This document shows positions 16,545 to 23,467 of a DNA stretch of 64,000 bases, piece after piece. The stretch's first letter is position 1, and each line of letters begins with the position of its first letter. The notes under the pieces are model-generated. The model saw only the letters and a list, made by a program, of their open reading frames with translations. It made no database searches and was not told the origin of the DNA. The stretch comes from Flavobacteriaceae bacterium (GTDB lineage Bacteria > Bacteroidota > Bacteroidia > Flavobacteriales > Flavobacteriaceae), in the NCBI GenBank assembly GCA_030148025.1, contig JASBUG010000003.1, positions 1 to 64,000 on the forward strand. Direction: 5' to 3'. Both the position numbers and the translations under genes were made by a program.

Positions 16545-18062
16545 GTGAAAAGCCCTAAACTACATATCGCAATTTTCTTGTGTATAGCTAACGTGCTATA
16601 TGCACAAACAGAGAGAACGCTTTTAAAAGATCTGAACACTATTTATCATAATACAGATAAGTTTTTAAATATTTCAGATTATAATAGAAGTGATTTAGAT
16701 AATATTCAATTTCAAATTCCAGAAGCATCTTCAAAACTTCAAGAGTATAGAGAACAAGATATAGAATTGCAGAGAAAAGCTTTACGCAACGATTTAGGGT
16801 TGTCATTTAAAGCTACGGTAAATCATAACTTAAACAACATTTTTGATGAAGAAAATAATGAGTTTATAACTACAAGAGTTAGAACAGAGTTAGAATGGCA
16901 ACTTTTTAAACAAGGATTTTTTAATAACAGAAATAAAGCAAGACAATTAAGTGATGCTGCAACTATATTAAATCTAGAGAAAGATGAAGAAGCAATTATT
17001 TTATGGAGAAGGAAATTCAGATTAAGTTACACTTACGCTATTAATAATGAACTTATAGAATTATATGCTAAGCGTGTTGAGTTTCTTACTGGTTATTTCG
17101 ATGTATTAACAAACTTGTATAGTAAGAAGTTAATTGATAGAGAATGTATTATAAAAATCAGTTATGATATTGAGAAGACAAAGCAAGAAATAGCTAATTA
17201 TAAAACGCTTAATACAAGTATTAGAGATAGTATTTTCCCTGAGTTTGAAACAACAAAATTGCCATTTTTAAAAATTGAAAATGAAAGCTTTTCCCCTGAA
17301 GCTGTAAATACTGAAATAGATTCACTACAGCAATCTATTTTAGAGGAAGATTACAAATGGTTTGAAGATATTTCACTATCAGTATATGCAAATCAAAATT
17401 GGGTAAACTCAAATATGGTCAATCGTAATTATGCTTCTGTTGGAGTACGATTAAAGATTCCGTTAAAAAGAAGTTTTAATAAAGAATTCAGACAAAATAA
17501 ATTGAACATTTTGTACGAACAACAATCAGATAAAAGTGTAGGTAAGTATAATACTGCCTTAACCCATTATAATTCTTATAGAGAGAAGCAAAAAGATTTA
17601 AAAGACCAATATAAAGTATGGTGTGTAGTTAAAGAACGAAAACGAAAACTTCATCTTATTAAAAGTGATGTTGATAGTTTTCATGTGGGAATACAGTTAG
17701 CTGATGCATTAATTGATCAGTTTGAAATACTTAAAAATATGCTTCAAATTAAACGACAAGTGTACACAAGCTTGAGTCACTTATTTCAACTAGATAATAA
17801 TTTAAAATTGGAAGCATACACCTTTAAAACGAGTACTAAAAAAAGAGTGTTGGTAAACAAAACAGATCTGTTTTCTATTGATCATCAAATGGCATTTTTA
17901 GAATTAAAACAAGTTCAAATTGTTCATATAAAAAATATAAGTGATCAATTTAAACGTCAGTTAATAAATAAAGGATACAAAGTTGTAGAAGATTCAGATA
18001 ATCAGGATTTAATAAATCTACAAGATTGGATGCTATACGAACAAACACTATTAAAAAACTAA
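16545..18062 (+). CDS. TolC-like outer-membrane protein of the polysaccharide locus
   Basis: The product has 505 residues and starts at GTG 16545 with a signal peptide (HIAIFLCIANVLYAQ). Long helical, Gln/Lys/Glu-rich stretches alternate with strands such as RVRTELEWQLFKQGFF and YASVGVRLKIPLKRSF, the pattern of TolC-type outer-membrane factors, though divergent. It is followed 4 bp later by an HlyD-like adaptor, so together they may form an export path for polymer from the GT2. Divergence from the two efflux TolCs elsewhere in the window suggests a dedicated role. Confidence 0.65.
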   Translation: MKSPKLHIAIFLCIANVLYAQTERTLLKDLNTIYHNTDKFLNISDYNRSDLDNIQFQIPEASSKLQEYREQDIELQRKALRNDLGLSFKATVNHNLNNIFDEENNEFITTRVRTELEWQLFKQGFFNNRNKARQLSDAATILNLEKDEEAIILWRRKFRLSYTYAINNELIELYAKRVEFLTGYFDVLTNLYSKKLIDRECIIKISYDIEKTKQEIANYKTLNTSIRDSIFPEFETTKLPFLKIENESFSPEAVNTEIDSLQQSILEEDYKWFEDISLSVYANQNWVNSNMVNRNYASVGVRLKIPLKRSFNKEFRQNKLNILYEQQSDKSVGKYNTALTHYNSYREKQKDLKDQYKVWCVVKERKRKLHLIKSDVDSFHVGIQLADALIDQFEILKNMLQIKRQVYTSLSHLFQLDNNLKLEAYTFKTSTKKRVLVNKTDLFSIDHQMAFLELKQVQIVHIKNISDQFKRQLINKGYKVVEDSDNQDLINLQDWMLYEQTLLKN

Positions 18063-18066
18063 TGCA

Positions 18067-19101
18067 ATGAAATCATTTTCGTTTAAATCAAATAAATCAA
18101 CATTACGAGTTTTAAAAGAACCCGTAATAAAGAAAAAACGTATGAGTTTTGATCGTGCTTTATACTTAATTGTTATCGCTGTTGGACTCTTTTTTTTACT
18201 GAGATATGTCATTAACAAAACCACAGTAATTAATGCAGATGGACAAGTATTAATGGCAAAGGTTGATGTTAATTTTACTCATGATATCAGATTGTTAAAA
18301 TTCAATGTATTTGAAGGCGATACTATAAAAAGAAACCAACAGCTTTTTACATACTTAGAAGATCAGTTTGATAATGACGGAACGGTTTATTTTTCTAATA
18401 AGGAAAGAACTCAAAATAAAGCAAAAAGAGAACTAGATCTTAGATTTAAGATAAGATCAAAACAAATACAAATTAAAGCGCAAAAAGATAAAGTATATGT
18501 AATAAAAACTAACAAAGAAAAAATAATAAATCTTGTGCTTTTAGATGTATATACTATAGATAAGTTAAACGAAATTACATCTCAAATTAATGATGAAAAT
18601 GCTAAACTAGCATTGTTAAAAAGTGAACTCGCATTATTGTATGAACAATTAAGATTATTAAAAGATGATAATAGTCCTTTAAATGCTTCTTACGGATTTG
18701 GAAATGAAGGGGCGATTAATAGCTCATATCTAGCGCCTATTAAAGGAGTAATTGGACAAATTTCTGTGAACGAAAAAGAGACCTGTTATAGAACAGACAA
18801 TGTATTAACCATTCATAATCCTGAACAGGTTTTTATTAAAGCATATTTCGATCTAGACGAAATTAAAAATGTTAATGTAGAAGATGAGGTGATTATTGAG
18901 TTTCCAGATAAAACAAAATCAAAAGGAATAATTAACAAATATTATGTGTCTACATATGCGTTACCCGAAGAATTTCAAAAAACGTATGAACCTACAGAAA
19001 GAAGTATTGTTGTAGAGATTATTCCGTTAAACAATTTAGAAAGAAAGCAGTGGGCAAAATACCATAAATTGAATATTCTAATTAAGAAAAACAGATTTTA
19101 A
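18067..19101 (+). CDS. HlyD-like membrane-fusion (periplasmic adaptor) protein
   Basis: This 344-residue adaptor has one N-terminal membrane segment (about residues 30-48, ALYLIVIAVGLFFLLRYV), a split lipoyl-like barrel (FTHDIRLLKFNVFEGDTIK and SSYLAPIKGVIGQISVNE), a helical hairpin at about 115-200, and a beta-barrel region with IKAYFDLDEIKNVN. It belongs to the HlyD/EmrA-type family that links inner-membrane machines to TolC. It lies 4 bp after the TolC-like gene. No ABC or RND pump is adjacent; the nearby inner-membrane partner is the GT2, as in Alg44-like arrangements. Confidence 0.75.
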   Translation: MKSFSFKSNKSTLRVLKEPVIKKKRMSFDRALYLIVIAVGLFFLLRYVINKTTVINADGQVLMAKVDVNFTHDIRLLKFNVFEGDTIKRNQQLFTYLEDQFDNDGTVYFSNKERTQNKAKRELDLRFKIRSKQIQIKAQKDKVYVIKTNKEKIINLVLLDVYTIDKLNEITSQINDENAKLALLKSELALLYEQLRLLKDDNSPLNASYGFGNEGAINSSYLAPIKGVIGQISVNEKETCYRTDNVLTIHNPEQVFIKAYFDLDEIKNVNVEDEVIIEFPDKTKSKGIINKYYVSTYALPEEFQKTYEPTERSIVVEIIPLNNLERKQWAKYHKLNILIKKNRF

Positions 19102-19104
19102 GTC

Positions 19105-19764
19105 TTATTGCTTATAAACAGTTAAGCTTGCTTTATAACCAGTTCTAATAAGCCATCTGTTAGAAGCAAGGACGTTTCCTTCAGGGTCTAATACTTGTAG
19201 TTGCGCGGTGTTTGGACTAGATGTTCCTTCATTTAATGCAATAAAATAAATGGTATTCATACCTTCTTTAAGATCGATATCTATCGTATAAAAATCACCT
19301 CTCAATGTAAGGTTTGGATGAATAGTGGCATTATTAACCATAAGCTTTATTCTATCACCATCAACATATTCATGATCTCTACATCTTAAAACAATAGTTT
19401 TTGATGTTGTTTTTAAGTTTCCTAGATTAAAATCTTTAGCAAATCTTCCTACGTCTTTATAATCTTCGCTAAATCGTTGGTTTATTTTCCACTCAGGACT
19501 TGGTAATCTACTATTATCACTAATATCAACACCTTTGCGTTTTTTTGTAAAATCAGCTAAGGGTTTTAGGTTTAAGGAGTAATTAAAATTTTTATTGGTC
19601 AAACCATGAGCCTGTTTTGGAGGCTTTATTGAGAATTTTTTTAATTGCTTTTGTTTTAAGCTATCTATAGGATCTATTTTAATACTTCTTTGAGAATCAT
19701 TTACTTGAGCTTGAATAACTCCAAGACACAACATAAAAAAGACAGTAGTGATTATAAATTTCAT
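19105..19764 (-). CDS. Exported protein of unknown function
   Basis: This 219-residue protein has a signal peptide (MKFIITTVFFMLCLGVIQAQ); the start is set at that Met although an in-frame ATG lies six codons earlier. After a basic, Pro-rich linker (KKFSIKPPKQAHGLTNKNF) the C-terminal ~110 residues are beta-rich and probably immunoglobulin-like (IVLRCRDHEYVDGDRI, DLKEGMNTIYFIALNEG). The domain occurs in Bacteroidota exported proteins; I cannot name a function. Its stop lies 3 bp from the stop of the convergent HlyD-like gene, leaving no room for a conventional terminator. Confidence 0.7.
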   Translation of the reverse strand: MKFIITTVFFMLCLGVIQAQVNDSQRSIKIDPIDSLKQKQLKKFSIKPPKQAHGLTNKNFNYSLNLKPLADFTKKRKGVDISDNSRLPSPEWKINQRFSEDYKDVGRFAKDFNLGNLKTTSKTIVLRCRDHEYVDGDRIKLMVNNATIHPNLTLRGDFYTIDIDLKEGMNTIYFIALNEGTSSPNTAQLQVLDPEGNVLASNRWLIRTGYKASLTVYKQ

Positions 19765-19986
19765 AGCAAAAGTTTCAGCCAAAGTATGGGTTAAAGATAG
19801 ATATTTGTACGGTTTTAACTAATTCCAACTAATAGATTAACGATACTTTATCTTAATTTATATTAACGTTAACAATAATTGTTCCAATGATGATAAATAG
19901 TTTTTATTGATCATCAATTGTAATAAAAAATCGAAAAATCTACTTATATTTAGTTTTATTAAATAACTTGTGATACTTAATAAACA

Positions 19987-20014
19987 TTGCTTGTTGTTAC
20001 TTAAACTACTTTCA
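19987..20014 (+). promoter_or_regulatory. Promoter of the Crp/Fnr gene
   Basis: TTG at 19987-19989 and TACTTTCA at 20007-20014 (matching TAnnTTT of the Bacteroidota -7 element), with 17 bp between, precede the ATG at 20029. No TGTAAC-N4-GTTACA palindrome is present here, so autoregulation by this regulator is not indicated. Confidence 0.4.
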
Positions 20015-20028
20015 ATAATATATAGAAA

Positions 20029-20661
20029 ATGATCGAAGCACTAAAACGATACTACGGATATTTATTTGAAGATGAATTACTTGAGGAAATTGAAAAGATT
20101 GGAGTTTATAGAGAAGTCCCTGAAGGTTTCACTTTAATTGATATTGGAGATTATATAAAAAACATGCCACTTATTTTAAGTGGAGCTGTAAAAGTGCTTC
20201 GCGAAGATGATAAAGGTGACGATTTAATACTCTATTTTATAGAGCAGGGAGATACTTGTGCTATGACTATTACTTGTTGCATGGGAGATACTAAAAGTGA
20301 AATTCGAGCAGTAGCTGAAACCGACACAAAACTTATCATGATTCCTGTACAAAAAATGCAAGAATGGATGCATAAATATAAAAGCTGGCAAAGCTTTGTA
20401 TTACAAAGTTATCATGAACGTATGAAAGAGTTGCTTGAAGCAATTGATACCATTGCATTTCTAAAAATGGATGAGCGCTTGCTTAAATACTTGAGAGATA
20501 AAGCAATGGTTAATCGAGACGATTTAATACATACTACCCATCAGGAAATTGCCCATGACCTACATACATCTAGAGTAGTAGTTTCTAGGTTGCTTAAAAA
20601 GCTAGAAACAGATAACAAAATAAAACTTCAACGAAACAATATTAAGATTGTTGATTTATAG
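20029..20661 (+). CDS. Crp/Fnr-family transcriptional regulator
   Basis: This 210-residue regulator has an N-terminal cyclic-nucleotide-binding-like barrel (about 15-120), a dimerisation helix, and a C-terminal Crp-type winged helix (THQEIAHDLHTSRVVVSRLLKKLE, about 165-195). It lacks the N-terminal four-Cys cluster of FNR. The segment where Crp has its cAMP contacts instead reads DTCAMTITCCMGD, with Cys77, Cys83 and Cys84, so redox, haem or persulfide sensing is conceivable but unproven. It directly precedes the sulfur island, and palindromes TGTAAC-N4-GTTACA precede most transcription units downstream. It is the likely binder. Confidence 0.9.
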   Translation: MIEALKRYYGYLFEDELLEEIEKIGVYREVPEGFTLIDIGDYIKNMPLILSGAVKVLREDDKGDDLILYFIEQGDTCAMTITCCMGDTKSEIRAVAETDTKLIMIPVQKMQEWMHKYKSWQSFVLQSYHERMKELLEAIDTIAFLKMDERLLKYLRDKAMVNRDDLIHTTHQEIAHDLHTSRVVVSRLLKKLETDNKIKLQRNNIKIVDL

Positions 20662-20688
20662 AAGTTTAATTGTAAATCATATGTGTTA

Positions 20689-20732
20689 TGTAACATTTGT
20701 TACACAGTAAAAATAATTATAAACTATTTTTA
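20689..20732 (+). promoter_or_regulatory. Crp/Fnr-type site and promoter of the YeeE/YedE pair
   Basis: A perfect palindrome TGTAACATTTGTTACA (20689-20704) lies 28.5 bp (centre to first base) upstream of TATTTTTA (20725-20732), a -7-like element. This places the operator near -41, a class II activator position. The ATG is at 20753. Confidence 0.75.
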
Positions 20733-20752
20733 GTTTTTAAACGCTAAGTCTT

Positions 20753-21310
20753 ATGGATTTTATATTAGAGCCATGGCCATGGTATGTTGCAGGCCCATTA
20801 ATTACTCTTTCCATGTTTTTCCTTTTCTATTTTGGTAAAAAATTTGGTGTGTCATCAAATTTAGAAACCATGTGTGCTATTGGAGGTGCAGGAAGATTCA
20901 ATGAGTTTTTTGATTTTGACTGGAAAAAGAACGGATGGAACTTAATGTTTATAGCAGGAACTATTATTGGAGGATTTATAGCGTTTCAATGGCTAACACC
21001 AGACGAATCAGTTGCAATTAACCTAAAGACAATGCAAGACTTGTCAGAAGTAGGTTTTAGTAATGCAGGAGCACAATATTTACCTGATGAAATATTTAGT
21101 ATAGATACAGTGATGTCTCTTAAAGGCTTTTTAATTCTTTTAGGAGGAGGCATATTAGTTGGTTTTGGTTCACGATATGCTGGTGGTTGTACATCAGGTC
21201 ATGCCATTACAGGTTTAAGTAATTTAGAATTACCATCATTAATATCAGTAATTGGATTTTTTATTGGTGGATTAATAATGACTTGGATATTAATTCCAAT
21301 AATTTTTTAA
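20753..21310 (+). CDS. YeeE/YedE-family sulfur-compound transporter, first half
   Basis: This 185-residue inner-membrane protein has about five hydrophobic segments and the family signature RYAGGCTSGHAITG near residue 145, whose Cys lies in the substrate path of YeeE/TsuA-type thiosulfate transporters. A second Cys is in NLETMCAIGGAGRFN. Full-length YeeE proteins carry two such halves; here the second half is the next gene, 7 bp downstream. The pair probably moves thiosulfate or another sulfur species. It stands directly behind a Crp/Fnr site. Confidence 0.85.
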   Translation: MDFILEPWPWYVAGPLITLSMFFLFYFGKKFGVSSNLETMCAIGGAGRFNEFFDFDWKKNGWNLMFIAGTIIGGFIAFQWLTPDESVAINLKTMQDLSEVGFSNAGAQYLPDEIFSIDTVMSLKGFLILLGGGILVGFGSRYAGGCTSGHAITGLSNLELPSLISVIGFFIGGLIMTWILIPIIF

Positions 21311-21317
21311 AAAGATA

Positions 21318-21734
21318 ATGATGAAGCATTTTAGATTTTTAGTTATTGGAGTTTTTTTCGGAATAGTATTAAGTAAAGCGGAAATAATATCATGGTATCG
21401 TATTTATGAAATGTTCAAGTTTCAATCATTTCATATGTATGGAGTAATCGGTTCGGCAGTAATACTTGGGATCATTCTATTTCGTTTTTTTAACAATGGA
21501 AAGATAAAAGACTATCTTGGTAATAAGATAAATATTGAGCCTAAGAAAAAGGGTTTTTATAGAAATATTCTTGGAGGTACAATTTTCGGATTGGGTTGGG
21601 GACTTATAGGTGCTTGCCCAGGACCAATGTTTATTCTATTAGGCAGAGGAGTATTTACAATTTTAGTAGCGATATTAGGTGGCCTAATAGGAGTATTGTT
21701 ATATCACGCTATTAAAAACAAACTACCACATTAG
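21318..21734 (+). CDS. YeeE/YedE-family sulfur-compound transporter, second half (DUF6691-like)
   Basis: This 138-residue inner-membrane protein has four predicted segments and the half-motif GLIGACPGPMFILLGRG, with a Cys equivalent to the one in the GCTSGH half. The start could be 21318 or the adjacent ATG 21321. Seven bases separate it from the first half, so the two are co-transcribed and probably assemble into one transporter. The gene is followed by a Crp/Fnr-type palindrome driving the next operon. Confidence 0.82.
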   Translation: MMKHFRFLVIGVFFGIVLSKAEIISWYRIYEMFKFQSFHMYGVIGSAVILGIILFRFFNNGKIKDYLGNKINIEPKKKGFYRNILGGTIFGLGWGLIGACPGPMFILLGRGVFTILVAILGGLIGVLLYHAIKNKLPH

Positions 21735-21739
21735 TTAAA

Positions 21740-21784
21740 CGTAACAAATGTTACAAACTATTTGTGTTGAGATGTATAACTTTG
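21740..21784 (+). promoter_or_regulatory. Crp/Fnr-type site and promoter of the SoeBC/SoeA-like operon
   Basis: CGTAACAAATGTTACA (21740-21755) has one mismatch to the palindrome seen elsewhere. A perfect TAACTTTG -7 element lies at 21777-21784, 29.5 bp from the palindrome centre. The ATG follows at 21835. Confidence 0.78.
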
Positions 21785-21834
21785 AGAACCAGCCAATATT
21801 TTCTAATTTCTAACCAACCAATTTTTAAATACAA

Positions 21835-23451
21835 ATGAAATACGGATTTATTATTGACAACCGAAAATGTATAGGTTGTCATGCTTGTACTACTGCGTGT
21901 AAGTCTGAGCATGATGTTGCAGTTGGTGTTAACAGAACATATGTAAAACAGGTCGAAAAAGGAGAGTTTCCTAATACTCGGCGTATTTTTTCTGTAATGC
22001 GCTGTAATCACTGTACAGATGCTCCTTGTGTAGAGATATGTCCTGTAGAAGCACTTTACATTCGAGAAGACGGTATTGTAGACTTTGATAACAATCGATG
22101 TATAGGTTGTAAATCGTGTATGCAAGCTTGTCCGTATGATGCATTGTATATTGACCCTAAAACCAATACAGCAGCAAAATGTAATTACTGTGCTCATAGA
22201 ATTGAAGTAGGAAGAGAACCTGCTTGTGTTACTGTATGTCCAGAACACGCCATTGTAGCGGGCGATATGCAGAACCCAAATACAGAAATCTCACAACTTT
22301 TGGCAAGACAACAGGTAAAAGTTAGAAAACCAGAGAAGGGAACCAACCCTAATCTGTTTTATATTGATGGAGATGAAGCTTCTTTAAACCCAGAAGCAAC
22401 AGCAAAATCGGGACCTGGATTGTGGAACTCACAAGCAAGAGGTGTTGGCCATTATGCCAAAGCAGCAGAGAAGATGCTACATACCAATGACGATGTAGAT
22501 TTACTACAAATGAGTATTGATAATGAAATGCAAGCTGCATATCAAAAGAAAGAGACCGAAAATCCAAATTATATAGATGTTTTAAATGGTAAGGCACGTC
22601 GTGTATATGATACGCCAGATAAAGGAATTTTATGGGGATGGGAAGTATCTGCATATGTATTTACTAAGGCTATTGCTGCTGGCGCATTTTTAATTCCATT
22701 TATAGCAATTCTTCTTGGTTATGAAGTATCTGATACAGCAAAACTATGGTCTGCAGGTATTTCTTTAGGCTTTTTAGCATTAACGGGTCTGTTTTTGGTA
22801 ATGGATCTGGATCGACCAGATAGATTTTTAAATGTACTATTACGTCCGCAATGGAACTCATGGTTAGTTAAAGGTGGTTATACAATAACCATATTTGGAC
22901 TTTTAGTTACTGTTTGGGGAGCGAATACTTGGTTCGAACTTGGTATTCCGGAAACACCATTATTATGGGTAACTGCAGTATTTTCAGTGATGTTGGCAAT
23001 CTATACAGCATTTTTATTTGCACAAGCTAAAGGTAGAGATTTCTGGCAAAGTCCATCATTGGCATTACATATGTTAGTGCATAGTGTTATGGCTGGAGCA
23101 GGAATATTTGCTGTAGTAGCTTTAATCGCTGGAAATGAAAACTGGATGTCAATTTTAGGAATGATACTTATAGTTTCTTTAGCAGTTAATTTATTTACTA
23201 TGATAACCGAATTAACAATGACGCACCCTAGCACATCAGCACACACCGTAGTGAAAATGATAACTAAAGGACGTTATAAAAACCTGTTCTGGATTGGAAC
23301 AGTGTTACTAGGTAACATAGTGCCACTTGTGTTATTGTTGATCACCCCTACAGCAACGATGTTAACCGTATCAGCTATTTTAATTCTGATAGGTATTTAT
23401 ATTACAGAAAAAATTTGGGTGGAGGCCCCACAACGCATTCCGTTAGCTTAA
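21835..23451 (+). CDS. Fused iron-sulfur and NrfD-like membrane subunit of a molybdoenzyme (SoeB-SoeC-like)
   Basis: This 538-residue fusion has two parts. Residues ~1-150 form a four-cluster ferredoxin: CIGCHACTTAC (Cys12, 15, 18, 22), CNHC/CVEIC, CIGCKSCMQAC and CNYC/CVTVC give sixteen Cys for four [4Fe-4S] clusters. Residues ~255-538 are an NrfD-type quinone-interacting membrane domain with about eight helices (ILWGWEVSAYVFTKAIAAGA onward). In SoeABC sulfite dehydrogenase these are separate proteins, SoeB and SoeC. There is no Tat or Sec signal, so the clusters face the cytoplasm. The catalytic subunit is 16 bp downstream. A polysulfide or thiosulfate reductase is the main alternative. Confidence 0.85.
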   Translation: MKYGFIIDNRKCIGCHACTTACKSEHDVAVGVNRTYVKQVEKGEFPNTRRIFSVMRCNHCTDAPCVEICPVEALYIREDGIVDFDNNRCIGCKSCMQACPYDALYIDPKTNTAAKCNYCAHRIEVGREPACVTVCPEHAIVAGDMQNPNTEISQLLARQQVKVRKPEKGTNPNLFYIDGDEASLNPEATAKSGPGLWNSQARGVGHYAKAAEKMLHTNDDVDLLQMSIDNEMQAAYQKKETENPNYIDVLNGKARRVYDTPDKGILWGWEVSAYVFTKAIAAGAFLIPFIAILLGYEVSDTAKLWSAGISLGFLALTGLFLVMDLDRPDRFLNVLLRPQWNSWLVKGGYTITIFGLLVTVWGANTWFELGIPETPLLWVTAVFSVMLAIYTAFLFAQAKGRDFWQSPSLALHMLVHSVMAGAGIFAVVALIAGNENWMSILGMILIVSLAVNLFTMITELTMTHPSTSAHTVVKMITKGRYKNLFWIGTVLLGNIVPLVLLLITPTATMLTVSAILILIGIYITEKIWVEAPQRIPLA

Positions 23452-23467
23452 TTTAAAAGAAAGAATC

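Noticed and set aside
19914-19926. TTGATCATCAA-like sequence upstream of the Crp/Fnr gene as an autoregulatory site
   Set aside because: It lacks the 4-bp spacer of Fnr sites, is not a true palindrome, and is ~90 bp from the likely promoter.
21751-22248. 165-codon minus-strand ORF opposite the SoeBC-like gene
   Set aside because: Its Cys/Thr/Ser-rich translation is the mirror of the ferredoxin cysteine codons, and it overlaps a well-supported gene and promoter.
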